Shown here: positions 36,608-47,400 of the stretch, piece after piece
How the letters are laid out: each line of letters opens with the position of its first letter
Position numbering within the stretch: the first letter of the stretch is position 1
The notes under the pieces: model-generated
What the model saw: the letters and a program-made list of their open reading frames with translations, nothing else
What the model was told of the DNA's origin: nothing
Databases searched by the model: none
Program-made: the position numbers and the translations under genes
Source: an uncultured Actinomycetes bacterium
Lineage (GTDB): Bacteria > Actinomycetota > Thermoleophilia > Solirubrobacterales > Solirubrobacteraceae
Length of the DNA stretch: 64,000 nucleotides
Direction: 5' to 3'
Assembly: GCA_937888775.1 (NCBI GenBank)
Contig: CALAQT010000542.1
Coordinates: 54,864-118,863, forward strand

Positions 36608-37845
36608 AGGATCGAGGCGCGCCGGTGGCCGGCCGGGGCCAGCAGGTCAGCGACGAGGTAGATCGAGCCGGTCGCCAGCACAACTCCGTTGGGGCCCGCG
36701 AGCTCGCGCCCGCGGGCCAGCGCCGCGCGCGGCTCGCGCACAAGAACCGACGGCGGCCCGTCAAGCTGTCGGGCCAGTGATTGGAGCGTCGGCGGCGGCA
36801 ATGCCCGCGGATTCTGACTGCTCGTCAGGACGAGAGCATCGCAGGCCGGCAGCAGCGCCGCGAGCATTCCCGCGGCGTCCTTGTCGTCAAGGATCGATAT
36901 GACCGCCACCACCCGGTCGTGGCCGCGGGCGATCTCCGGTAGCGACTCGGCCAGCGCCCTGCAGCCATCCGGGTTGTGGGCGCCGTCGAGCAGGGTAAGC
37001 GGATCCTCGTCGACGGGCTGCAGGCGCCCTGGAACGCGGATCTCGGCGGCCGCGATCGTGACCGCGCCCGGGTCCAGCTCGCCCAGATACGCCTGCGCCG
37101 CGGCCTGCGCCAGCGCGAAGTTGCGCCGCTGAAACCCGCCCTGGGCCCCGACCTCGACGCCGGGGTCGGCGCCGGCCCGGATCGTCTTGGTCCCGCGCTG
37201 CGTGGCGATCTCGTCGGCGACCTGGAGGGCCTCCGGCGGTAGGCCGGCGCCCAGGACGAGCGTGGCGCCCTCCTGCACAACCGCCAGCTTCTCACGCGCG
37301 ATGTCGGCGATCGTCGGCCCCAGCCAGCGCGTGTGCTCCAGGCCGACGCTCGTGAGCACCTGGACCTGTGACGGAATCACGCTGGTGGCGTCATAGCGGC
37401 CTCCGAGACCGGCCTCGATCACCGCCACCTCCACCTCGCGCCGCGCGAGCTCGGAATACGCGGCCGCAGTCAGCGCTTCGAACTGAGTCACGCGGTCATC
37501 GCCGTCCAGCGAGTGGTCGACCAGCTCTGCGGCGCGCGCCGCGCGCGCCACGGCGGCGGCGAACTCGTCCGGTTCCACGTCGGTGTCAGCGATCCGGATC
37601 CGCTCGACGAATGACACGAGATGAGGCGAGAGATAGGCCCCGGTGCGCAGACTGTGGCGTGAGAGGATCGCGGCGATCATCCGCGCGGTCGAGGACTTGC
37701 CGTTGGTGCCGACCACGTGGATCGAGCCAAAGCTTCGCTCTGGGTGCCCCAGCGCGGTCATCAGCCGGCGCATCCGGTCAAGACCGAACCGCATCCCGAA
37801 CAGCTCCAGCGAGAGCAGGTAGCGCTCGGCCTCCTGTGGGGTCAT
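36604..37845 (-). CDS. folC: Folylpolyglutamate synthase / dihydrofolate synthase
   Basis: 413-aa Mur-ligase-like enzyme that adds glutamate to folates (and to dihydropteroate). ATP loop HVVGTNGKSSTARMIA, about 45-60; YLSPHLVSFVERIRI; EAGLGGRYDATSV; TSVGLEHTRWLG; and LLDGAHNPDGCRAL in the C-terminal domain. ATG 37845, with the preceding valS stop 69 nt upstream across a palindrome pair. valS-folC is a widely conserved order. Confidence 0.95.
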   Translation of the reverse strand: MTPQEAERYLLSLELFGMRFGLDRMRRLMTALGHPERSFGSIHVVGTNGKSSTARMIAAILSRHSLRTGAYLSPHLVSFVERIRIADTDVEPDEFAAAVARAARAAELVDHSLDGDDRVTQFEALTAAAYSELARREVEVAVIEAGLGGRYDATSVIPSQVQVLTSVGLEHTRWLGPTIADIAREKLAVVQEGATLVLGAGLPPEALQVADEIATQRGTKTIRAGADPGVEVGAQGGFQRRNFALAQAAAQAYLGELDPGAVTIAAAEIRVPGRLQPVDEDPLTLLDGAHNPDGCRALAESLPEIARGHDRVVAVISILDDKDAAGMLAALLPACDALVLTSSQNPRALPPPTLQSLARQLDGPPSVLVREPRAALARGRELAGPNGVVLATGSIYLVADLLAPAGHRRASIL

Positions 37846-37858
37846 TCAGACCTCCGGC

Positions 37859-37910
37859 GCAATCGCCGCCAGGCGATTGCCCCCAGCGAATCGCCCCCTG
37901 GGCGATTCGC
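37859..37910. repeat. Pair of family A palindromes between valS and folC
   Basis: Unit 37859-37880: GCAATCGCC, GCCA, GGCGATTGC (9-bp stem). Unit 37886-37910: GCGAATCGCCC, CCT, GGGCGATTCGC (11-bp stem). The second shares the exact TCGCCCCCTGGGCGAT core with the unit after lepA at 4279-4297. Both sites carry tandem units just after a stop codon. Confidence 0.88.
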
Positions 37911-37913
37911 CGT

Positions 37914-40649
37914 TCACCCTGCCTCCAGCTCGGCCTTCAGGCGCGCCAGCTTCTCACGTTCACCCGCCACGACCTCCGGCGGGGCCTTGGCGACGAAGCC
38001 TTGGTTGGCGAGCTTGCGTTCGGCGCGCTCGATCTCGGCGGCCAGCTTCTCCCGCCGGGCGTCGAGCTTGCGCACCGCCTCGCCGAGGTCCACGTGCTCA
38101 CTGGCCAGGATCTCCACGACACCACCCGGGATCGGCACAGACGCAATTGGGGGATTTGGCTCTGCCAAATCCCCCAAACGCGTCGAGGCAGTTGGTGCCA
38201 CGCGGGCCAGGCGGGCGAGGTGCTCGGCGGTCTGCTCGTAGCCGTCGGCCCGGAGGCGCACGGGGACGATCGCCCGAGCCTTGACGCCGGCCGAATCGCG
38301 CCACGCCCGCAGCGCCTGGATCGCCTCGGTCAGGTCTCCAATCGCCGCCTCGGCGCCCTCGTCGATGGCTCGGGGTGGATCGCTCTGGACCCGCGCCGCC
38401 AGCAACCCCTCCACGCCCGGCACGTGGGCATAGATCTCCTCGGTGACGAACGGGATGATCGGGTGGGCCAGCGCCAGCGTCTCGGTCAGCACGTGCAAGA
38501 GCGTCGCGGCGAGCTCCGGCTCGCCGGCGCGCAGCCGCGGCTTGACCAGCTCCAGATACCAGTCGCACAGCTCGCCGTAGACGAAGTCATAGAGCGCCAG
38601 CGCGGCGTGTGAGAAGTCATAGCCGTCGATCCGCGCATGGATCTCAACTGTGGCGCGTCCCAACCGCGAGAGGATCCACCGGTCCTCGACGGTGGTCGCC
38701 TTGATGTCGGCGAGCTCGCGGGGAGCCTGCTCCCCCGGGGGACTCGCCGCCAATGGAATCGACGCAGGCGAATCCACAGAATCCCCAATCGCCGCCGTCG
38801 ATTCCACCGGATCCCCCAATGGAATGGACGAAATCGATCCCACACCGAGCAGGATCAGCCGCGACGCGTTCCAGAGCTTGTTGGTCAGCTGCTGGCCCTG
38901 GGCGACCTTGTCCTCGCTGAAGCGGACGTCCTGACCGGAGGACATCGCCAGCAACCCCCAGCGCACGGCGTCAGCCCCGTAGGCCGGAAACTCGCCGGGT
39001 GGGTGGGATCCATCTCCAAACACAGGTGGGCGGAGCCCACCATTAATCAAATCCAGTGGGTCGATCCCGGTACCGAGCGACTTGGACATGCGACGGCCGT
39101 CGGGCGCCTGGATGATCGTGGTGATGTGGACGTCGGAGAACGGGACCTCGCCCGTGAACTGAAGCCCCATCATCATCATCCGCGCCACCCACAGGAAGAT
39201 GATGTCGCGGCCGGTGACCAGCACATCGGTCGGGTAGAACGCCCGCAGCTGCGGCGTCTGCTCCGGCCAGCCGAGCGTGGCGAACGGCCACAGGGCGCTG
39301 GAGAACCAGGTGTCCAGCACGTCGGGATCGCGCTCCCATCCCTCCCCGTCGGGGGCCGTCACGCCGACGTAGGTCTCCTCGCCGCGGTACCACACGGGAA
39401 TCTGGTGGCCCCACCACAGCTGGCGCGAGATGCACCACGGGCGGATGTTCTCCATCCAGTCGAGGTACACCCGGGCCCAGCGCTGAGGGTGAAAGCTCAC
39501 CCGCCCGCTGGTGATCGCCTCGATCGCCGGAGCGGCCAGCTCGTCCATGCGCATGAACCACTGCAACGAGATCAGCGGCTCGATCCGCTCTCCGGAGCGG
39601 TGCGAGTACGGGACCGTGTGCTCGTAGGCCTCGGTGCGCGCGATCAGACCCTCCTCGCGCAGCTCGGCTACGACGGCGCGCTGGGCGTCGAGCACCGACA
39701 GGCCGACGAAGCGCTCGGGCGCCTCGTCGGTGATCCGGCCGTCCTCGCCGATCACCGACGGCTGCCCGAGGCCATGCCGGCGCCCGATCTCAAAGTCGTT
39801 GGGGTCATGGGCAGGCGTGATCTTGAGCGCGCCGGTCCCGAACTCGGGCTTGACGTACTCGTCGGCGATGATCTTCAGCTTGCGCCCCACCAGCGGCAGG
39901 ATCGCCTTCTCGCCGACCAGACGCCGGTAGCGCTCGTCGTCGGGATGGACCGCGATCGCCGTGTCGGCGAGCATCGTCTCGGGTCGCACCGTGGCCACGG
40001 TGACCGCCCCGCCGCCGGAGGCGAGCGGGTAGTCGATGTAGTAGAGCGTGTCGGTGACTACACGGTCCTCGACCTCCAGGTCGGAGATCGCCGAACCGCT
40101 GCCCGGATCCCAGTTGACCATGTAGCGGTCTCGGTAGATGAAGCCACGCTTGTAGAGCGAGACGAACACCTCCAGCACGGCCTGAGCGTAGGCGTCGTCG
40201 AGCGTGAAGCGCTCCTCGTCGTAGTCGCAGGAGGCCCCCAGCCGCTTGAGCTGCTCGATGATCGCTCCGCCGTACTGCTCGCGCCAGCGCCAGACGCGCG
40301 CCACAAACTCCTGGCGGCCCAGCTGCTCGCGACTGGTCCCCTCCGCCACCAGCGCGCGCTCGACCTGCGTCTGGGTGGCGATCCCCGCGTGGTCGGTGCC
40401 CAGGATCCACTTCGTCCTCTGGCCCCGCATCCTGTGCAGGCGCGCCAGGCAATCCTGGACGGAGTTGTTGAGCGCATGCCCCATGTGCAACACCCCGGTG
40501 ACATTGGGGGGCGGGATTGCGACGGAGTAGTTGTCCTGCGGATCGCCCTCGGGCGCCGGGTGAAACAGACCGGAATCAAGCCAACGGCCGACGATCCGCG
40601 GCTCGACCTCGGTCGGGTCATAGCGGGTGTTTGACTCCAGGTCCGACAT
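37914..40649 (-). CDS. valS: Valyl-tRNA synthetase with in-frame palindrome insertions
   Basis: Class I synthetase of 911 aa. HIGH-type PPNVTGVLHMGHALNN (about 48), RRMSKSLGTGIDPLDL for KMSKS, editing-domain GTGALKITPAHDPNDFEIG, and the C-terminal coiled coil REKLAAEIERAERKLANQGF. ATG 40649 has TACACT 10 nt upstream. Three inserted stretches set it apart: NGGLRPPVFGDGSHPPGEF right after KMSKS, an Ile/Pro/Asp-rich linker before EDRWILSRL, and RLGDLAEPNPP before the final coiled coil. Each coincides with a palindrome or direct repeat in DNA and is multiple-of-three in effect. Confidence 0.96.
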   Translation of the reverse strand: MSDLESNTRYDPTEVEPRIVGRWLDSGLFHPAPEGDPQDNYSVAIPPPNVTGVLHMGHALNNSVQDCLARLHRMRGQRTKWILGTDHAGIATQTQVERALVAEGTSREQLGRQEFVARVWRWREQYGGAIIEQLKRLGASCDYDEERFTLDDAYAQAVLEVFVSLYKRGFIYRDRYMVNWDPGSGSAISDLEVEDRVVTDTLYYIDYPLASGGGAVTVATVRPETMLADTAIAVHPDDERYRRLVGEKAILPLVGRKLKIIADEYVKPEFGTGALKITPAHDPNDFEIGRRHGLGQPSVIGEDGRITDEAPERFVGLSVLDAQRAVVAELREEGLIARTEAYEHTVPYSHRSGERIEPLISLQWFMRMDELAAPAIEAITSGRVSFHPQRWARVYLDWMENIRPWCISRQLWWGHQIPVWYRGEETYVGVTAPDGEGWERDPDVLDTWFSSALWPFATLGWPEQTPQLRAFYPTDVLVTGRDIIFLWVARMMMMGLQFTGEVPFSDVHITTIIQAPDGRRMSKSLGTGIDPLDLINGGLRPPVFGDGSHPPGEFPAYGADAVRWGLLAMSSGQDVRFSEDKVAQGQQLTNKLWNASRLILLGVGSISSIPLGDPVESTAAIGDSVDSPASIPLAASPPGEQAPRELADIKATTVEDRWILSRLGRATVEIHARIDGYDFSHAALALYDFVYGELCDWYLELVKPRLRAGEPELAATLLHVLTETLALAHPIIPFVTEEIYAHVPGVEGLLAARVQSDPPRAIDEGAEAAIGDLTEAIQALRAWRDSAGVKARAIVPVRLRADGYEQTAEHLARLARVAPTASTRLGDLAEPNPPIASVPIPGGVVEILASEHVDLGEAVRKLDARREKLAAEIERAERKLANQGFVAKAPPEVVAGEREKLARLKAELEAG
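38147..38177. repeat. Family B palindrome inside the valS coding region
   Basis: TTGGGGGATTTGGC, TCT, GCCAAATCCCCCAA: a perfect 14-bp stem with a 3-nt loop. It is translated as part of LGDLAEPNPP in valS. The central 27 bases match the intergenic copy at 13086-13112 except for one G:C to A:T exchange on both sides of the stem and one loop-closing base. Confidence 0.9.
38752..38830. repeat. Direct-repeat expansion in the valS linker
   Basis: AATGGAATCGACG at 38752 recurs as AATGGAATGGACG at 38818, a 66-bp (22-codon) period. Between them GAATCC/GATTCC and CCCCAAT motifs recur. Encodes the Ile/Pro/Asp/Ser-rich linker between the Rossmann core and the anticodon-binding domain. Confidence 0.6.
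39025..39041. repeat. Small palindrome in the valS post-KMSKS insertion
   Basis: GGTGGGC, GGA, GCCCACC: a perfect 7-bp stem with a 3-nt loop. Encodes part of GGLRPPVF in the loop after KMSKS, where most ValRS proteins are shorter. Confidence 0.6.
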
Positions 40650-40659
40650 CGAGCCCGGC

Positions 40660-40665
40660 AGTGTA
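40660..40665 (-). promoter_or_regulatory. -10 element of valS (TACACT)
   Basis: TACACT on the minus strand lies 10 nt before the valS ATG, in the 50-bp gap after clpX. Confidence 0.4.
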
Positions 40666-40699
40666 GGTGCCTCCCGTCGACGCCGCCGACGGCTCGGCC

Positions 40700-41962
<1,263 letters not shown>

Positions 41963-42019
41963 GAATCCCCTCCCGGAGTTCGACTCGATCGCCGATCTCG
42001 AGCTCTAAGACTAGAGCGT

Positions 42020-42604
42020 CTAGTGCTCCGAGATCACGCGATCGATGATTCCGTACTCCTTGGCCTCCTCAGAGCTCATGAAGTAGTCACGCTCGGTGTC
42101 GCGGCGTACTTTGTCGAGCTCCTGCCCGGTGTGCTTGGCGATGATCTCGTCCAAGCGGCGCCGCACGTCGATGATTTCTCTGGCGTGAATCTCGATATCG
42201 GTCGCCTGCCCCTGAAAGCTTGAGGAAACCTGGTGAATCAGGATCTTGGCGTTGGGCAGCGCCATGCGCTTGCCGGCCGCGCCGCCCGCCAGCAGCAATG
42301 CGCCCATCGACATCGCGATGCCCACGCAGATCGTCGAAACGTCGGGCTTGATGAACTGCATCGTGTCGTAGATCGCCAGACCGGCGTAGACCGAGCCGCC
42401 CGGTGTGTTGACGTAGATGGAGATGTCCTTATCGGGGTCCTCGGACTCCAGGTGCAGCAGCTGCGCGACGATCAGGTTTGCGATCTGATCGTCGACCGGG
42501 GTGCCAAGGAAGATGATCCGCTCATTGAGCAGGCGGCTGTAGATGTCGAATGCGCGCTCCCCCCGGGAAGTCTGCTCGACGACCATCGGTACCAGTGGGC
42601 TCAT
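42020..42604 (-). CDS. clpP: ATP-dependent Clp protease proteolytic subunit ClpP
   Basis: 194-aa serine protease subunit of the Clp barrel. Active-site Ser in [13 protein letters not shown] (about 97), His in [15 protein letters not shown] (about 122) and the Asp region DIEIHAREI following. The N-terminus [19 protein letters not shown] contains a possible processing region, and a second in-frame Met is present (VPMVV). Only one clpP copy is in view, whereas actinobacteria often have tandem copies. Confidence 0.97.
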   Translation of the reverse strand: MSPLVPMVVEQTSRGERAFDIYSRLLNERIIFLGTPVDDQIANLIVAQLLHLESEDPDKDISIYVNTPGGSVYAGLAIYDTMQFIKPDVSTICVGIAMSMGALLLAGGAAGKRMALPNAKILIHQVSSSFQGQATDIEIHAREIIDVRRRLDEIIAKHTGQELDKVRRDTERDYFMSSEEAKEYGIIDRVISEH

Positions 42605-42709
42605 GGTCCTCGCTTCTTTCGCGTCCTGCTCCGGATTCCTGCCGACTCTAGCAATCCCCCTGTTGGGGCCAGTGAGGACCAGCGGTGGCCTGCCGCACAG
42701 CGCCGCATG

Positions 42710-44098
42710 TCAGCTTCCCGGCGTCCAGATCTGGCCCGGGCCGCTCTCCTGCTCATCCTTACCGGGTGTCCAGATCTTCTCTCGCGCCTGGGCCTGTTCG
42801 ACGCTGATCGGCTTCGCCTCGCGCACGAGCAACTCGACGGCCTGGCGGTTGGCGACATCCTCGCGTAGGGACTCCAGACGACCGTTCTTGCGCAGCTGCT
42901 CCACGAGGTCCGCCGGCTCGGTGCCGTCGCGCTCGGCCGCCGGCCTCAGGGCCTGCGCAACTTCTGCGTCGCTGGGCACGATCTGCTCGGCGGCCACGAT
43001 CGCGGCGAGCACCGCCTCCTGGCGCAGCGCGTTGGCGGCGTCGGGCTCGGCCTCGTGGGCCAGCGTCTCCTCGTCCTTGCCCGCAATCCGCAGGTAGGCA
43101 TCCTTGGAGACGCCCTGGCGCGCCAGGGCCGACAGCGTCTGCTCCAACAACTCGTGCGCGCGGGCGTGGACGAGCTTGTCGGGCAGGTCGATCTCTGCCT
43201 GGGCCGCAGCCGCTTCAACCACCGCCTGCTCAAATTCGCGCTCGATCGCGCGCGCGTCGGCGTCCGCGATCCGCGTCGAGATGTCCTGACGCAGCTCCTC
43301 CAGCGAGTCAAAGCCGCCGGCCTCGGAGGCGAAGTCGTTATCGAGCTCCGGCAACCGTTTCGCCTTCACCTCGCTCACCGAGACGTCGAAGGAGGCCTCC
43401 TTGCCGCCGAGGTCGCCGGGATAATCCTCGGGGAAGGTGAGCGAGATCGTCCGCTCGTCGCCGGCTTTGGCGCCCAGCAGCTGCTCCTCAAAGCCGGGCA
43501 CCAGGCGGCCTGAGCCCAGCTCGATCAGCTGATCGCGGCCTTCTCCCCCGGCAAATGGCTCGTCACCGAGCTTGCCCAGGTAGTCGATCACCACATGGTC
43601 GCCCTCCGCTGCATCGCGCTGCACCGTCTCCAGCGTGGCGACGCGGTCGCGCAGTCGCTCCAGCTCCTCGGCGATCTGCGCTTCCTGCACCTGGGGCTCA
43701 CGCCGCCCGACCTCCAGGCCCTTGTATTCGCCGAGCTTGGCCTGCGGACGCACGCCGATCTCGATCGAGAACGCCAGCGGCTCTCCCTGGCCCGGGAGGT
43801 CGCCGACGTCGAGCTCGGGCTCGCCAATCGGGGCGATGCCCGCCCCGTCGATCGCGTCGACGTACCAGTTGCCCAGCGAGCTGCGCAGCGCCTCGTCGAG
43901 TACGGCCTCGCGCCCCAGCCTGCGGATCACGACCGGCGGCGGCACCTTGCCCTTGCGAAAGCCTGGGATCCGCATCTGTCGCCCGAGCTCCTTGGCAGCC
44001 TGCTGAACGCGGCGCTCGACCTCATCGGCGGCGACCTCGGCCTGTACGCGGACGCGGGACTCGGGCAGCTCGGTGACGCTTGTCTTGACTGAAGACAT
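42710..44098 (-). CDS. tig: Trigger factor
   Basis: 462-aa ribosome-bound chaperone and prolyl isomerase. The ribosome-docking motif appears as PGFRKGKVPPPVV (signature GFRxGxxP) at about 43-55. An FKBP-type PPIase domain is at about 160-245 (GDHVVIDYLGKLGDEPFAGG as landmark, ISLTFPEDYPGDLGGK), and a long helical C-terminal chaperone domain follows. ATG 44098 follows TATCGT by 9 nt; the frame upstream is intergenic. A 54-bp tandem array lies 115-260 bp upstream. Confidence 0.96.
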   Translation of the reverse strand: MSSVKTSVTELPESRVRVQAEVAADEVERRVQQAAKELGRQMRIPGFRKGKVPPPVVIRRLGREAVLDEALRSSLGNWYVDAIDGAGIAPIGEPELDVGDLPGQGEPLAFSIEIGVRPQAKLGEYKGLEVGRREPQVQEAQIAEELERLRDRVATLETVQRDAAEGDHVVIDYLGKLGDEPFAGGEGRDQLIELGSGRLVPGFEEQLLGAKAGDERTISLTFPEDYPGDLGGKEASFDVSVSEVKAKRLPELDNDFASEAGGFDSLEELRQDISTRIADADARAIEREFEQAVVEAAAAQAEIDLPDKLVHARAHELLEQTLSALARQGVSKDAYLRIAGKDEETLAHEAEPDAANALRQEAVLAAIVAAEQIVPSDAEVAQALRPAAERDGTEPADLVEQLRKNGRLESLREDVANRQAVELLVREAKPISVEQAQAREKIWTPGKDEQESGPGQIWTPGS

Positions 44099-44107
44099 GG
44101 TGCGCAG

Positions 44108-44113
44108 ACGATA
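44108..44113 (-). promoter_or_regulatory. -10 element of tig (TATCGT)
   Basis: TATCGT on the minus strand lies 9 nt before the tig ATG. No Shine-Dalgarno sequence is apparent in the interval. Confidence 0.4.
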
Positions 44114-44212
44114 GCTTGGCGGGGTGCTCTGGAGAATCGCAGCGCGAATCGTCACCGGGCCGCTGGCCTTTCTGACCGCTGGCGTGATCGATCTGCTCGC
44201 CTTTGCCCTCAG

Positions 44213-44359
44213 TGCTTCCCGGCGTAAATACGCTCGAATGGGATCGTGCTTGCGCCGGTAAGCACCTGCTTCCCGCCGTAAATACGCTCGAATGGGATCG
44301 TGCTTGCGCCGGTAAGCACCTGCTTCCCGGCGTAACTACGCTCGAATGGGATCGTGCTT
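44213..44359. repeat. 54-bp direct-repeat array between gdh and tig
   Basis: Copies begin at 44213, 44267 and 44321 with a strict 54-bp period; the third is truncated at 39 bp. Each carries the block CGCTCGAATGGGATCGTGCT and, in the full copies, GTGCTT-GCGCCGGT-AAGCAC, a 6-bp stem with an 8-nt loop. Differences between copies are single bases. There are no unique spacers, so this is not CRISPR. It fills the centre of the 338-bp gene-free stretch (44099-44436), the rest of which shows nothing I recognise besides the tig promoter. Confidence 0.9.
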
Positions 44360-44436
44360 CGGTGGGTGCCACCAAGCTCGCTGCGGGTCACCGGGCGGGT
44401 GGTCGCGAGCCCTGAGCCGCCGCGCGGGGCGCGCGA

Positions 44437-47400
44437 TCAGGAGGGCTGAGTCGCGTCGAGGATCAGGTTGCGAACCTCCCGCAGCGCGACCGGCAGCGTG
44501 GTCGTGTCGTAGCTGTGTGATGCCCGGATGTCGGCGATCAGGCCCAGGAAGCGCTCGATCGCCGCAGCGGTGTGCTGCCACCACAGGTCGATCGCCTGAT
44601 CGCCGGCGGCCTCAGGTCCGCCGACTCGGAGCACCTCGTGGGTCAGCGAGCGATGCAGGCTGTAGAGGTCGTCGCGTAGCGCGGCTCGCGCCAGCGCCTG
44701 CCAGCGGTCGGCGCGGGGGAGCTCCAGGATCCGGTCACGCAACCAGTCGAGCTCCAGTCGCGAGCCGATCGTGAAGTAGATCGCGGTGACCGCCTGCTGA
44801 TCCCGACCGCTGGCCGTTGCGTCCTCGACGATGTCGAACACCGACAGCAGCGCCTGCATGCTGGCGACGCGCGCGGCCAGTTCGCGGGGCACTCCAGCGG
44901 CTTCGAGCTCGCCGAGTCGCTCGCCGAACGCGGCGCGGTCGGCCCCGCTCAGCACTTCGGGCAAGGCATCGGCGAGCAACTCAACCCCGGACTGGTAGCG
45001 CCGGGTCAACCGCGCGATGTCGATCGCGTGCGCGTTGGCCCGCACCAGCCAGCGCGACGCGCGCTCGAGCAGCCGCCGGGCCTCCAGCAGCATCGAGAGC
45101 TGGGTGCCGGCTTCGATCTGGTTGTCCAGCGCCTGTACAGCCGACCAGAACGAGCGCATGTCGAACACCTCGCGCGCCACCGCGAACGCCCGCGCCAGCT
45201 GCGACACTGGCGCCCCAGTCTCCTCCCCCAGGCGGAAGGCGAACGTGGTCCCAGCACGGTCCACGAGCTGGTTGGCCACGATCGTGGCGATGATCTCGCG
45301 ACGCAGCCGGTGGCCGCGCATCTGCTTGGCGTAGCGCTCCGAGCCGGATGACTTGGGCGGGGTCTGATCAGGCGAGGCTGGATCCCGAGCGGAGCCCGGG
45401 CCCAAGGGTGGCGGGAAGTAGCGCTCCAGATCGTGAGCCAGGTAGGGATCGTCGGGCAGATCGGACTCGAGCAGCTCGACGTAGAGGTGGATCTTGCAAT
45501 AGGCCATCACGACGGCGAGCTCGGGCGCGACCAGACCCCGGTGCTCTGAACGGCGCGCCGCGATCGTCTTCTCGCTGGGCAGATACTCCAGCTCTCGATT
45601 GAGCGCCGCCTCCCGCTCCAGCGCCCGTATAAGCCGCGCGTGCACTTCGACCATCGAGACCGACTGGCGCAACGCCAGGCTCATCGCCTGGGTCTGGGCG
45701 TAACTGCCGGCGAGGACCTGAGCGGCGACCGCGTCGGTCATCTCCACCAGCAGGTCGTTGCGCTGCGGTTCGGTCATCTCGCCGGCGGCGACCAGCGCGT
45801 CGAGCAGGATCTTTATGTTGACCTCGTGGTCTGAGCAGTTGACCCCGGCGACGTTGTCGATCGCGTCGGTGTTGATCTGACCGCCGCGGCCTTGCGGGCC
45901 GCCCCGCAGCGCGTATTCGATCCGTCCGCGCTGGGTGAAGCCCAGGTTGCCCCCCTCGCCCACGACCCGGCAGCGAAGCCGGGGCCCGTCGACGCGCACG
46001 GCGTCGTTTGCCTTGTCGCCGGCGTCGACGTGGGCTTCGTCGGCGGCCTTCACGTAGGTCCCGATTCCGCCGTTGAACAGCAGGTCGACGGGCGCGCACA
46101 GGAGCTCCCGGATCAGGTCGGTCGGCGCCATCGCGTCGGCGTCGATCCCGAGCGCGCGCTTGACCTCGGCCGAGATCGGGATCGATTTGGCAGCGCGCGA
46201 GAACACGCCGCCCCCGTCGGAGATCAGCGACGTGTCGTAGTCGCTCCATGAAGACCGAGCCAGCGCAAACAGCCGGCGGCGCTCGGCGAAGCTGGCCTCA
46301 GGATCCGGGTCGGGGTCCAAGAACACGTGGAGGTGGTTGAACGCGGCGAGCAGCCTGATATGAGGCGAGAGCAGCATCCCGTTGCCGAACACGTCGCCGG
46401 ACATGTCACCGATCCCCACCACGGTGAAGTCCGTCTGCTGGATGTCGATCCCGCCCTCACGGAAATGGCGCTTGACCGATTCCCAGGTCCCTCGGGCGGT
46501 GATGCCCATCTGCTTGTGGTCATAGCCGTGTGAGCCACCCGAGGCGAACGCGTCGCCGAGCCAGAAGCCGTAGCGGGCGGAGACCCGGTTGGCGTGATCG
46601 GAGAACGTCGCCGTCCCCTTGTCGGCCGCCACCACGAGGTAGGGATCGTCGTCGTCGTAGCGAACCACGCGATCGGGGGCGACCACTTCGCCCCCGACGA
46701 TGTTGTCGGTCAGATCCAGCAGACCGCAGAGGAAGATCTCATAGCAGCGCAGCGCCTCTTCGGTCTGCGCCTCACGACCGCCCCCGGCGGGCGGGCGCTT
46801 GACTACGAACCCGCCCTTGGATCCGACCGGGACGATCAGCGCGTTCTTGACCATCTGCGCCTTCATCAATCCCAGCACCTCGGTCCGGAAGTCCTCACGG
46901 CGATCTGACCACCGCAGGCCACCGCGGGCCACCTTGCCGCCGCGCAGATGGATCCCCTCCACGGCCGGCGAGTAGACGAAGATCTCAAACCGGGGGCGGG
47001 GCAACGGCAACATCGACAGCTGCTGAGGATCGAGCTTGAACGACAGATAGGGCCGTGACCTCCCGTCGTCACCCACCCGGTAGTAGTTGGTGCGCAGCAT
47101 TGCGCGGACGACCGACAGGAAGCTGCGCAGGATCCGGTCCTGGTCGAGACTCTGCACTGCGTCGATCAGCTGCTCGGCCTGGCGGTCGATCTGCTCGGCC
47201 TCGGCGTGATCACGCTGGTCAGGGTCAAAGCGAGCCCGGAAGAGCCTCACCAGGAGGAGCACGACCTCCGGATGGCCGACCAGCGTTCGCTGCAGGTAGG
47301 AGTCCGAGAAGGGGATTCCCGCCTGGCGCACGTAGCGGGCGACCGCGCGGATCAGCGCGATCTGAGGGGCCGTCAGTCCGGCCGCGAGTACGAGACCGTT

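Noticed and set aside
38637..40634. 665-codon plus-strand frame opposite valS
   Set aside because: Antisense shadow; no motifs, while valS motifs are complete on the other strand.
40650..40699. T-box or other riboswitch before valS (also checked before leuS)
   Set aside because: The gaps are too short and show no T-box sequence or specifier structure; the starts appear leaderless or nearly so.
44213..44359. CRISPR array
   Set aside because: The copies are contiguous, with no unique spacers and no cas genes.
44203..44415. Short frames on both strands with repeated 18-residue units
   Set aside because: They arise because the 54-bp repeat is a multiple of three and lacks stops in several frames. 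No start signal or family match.
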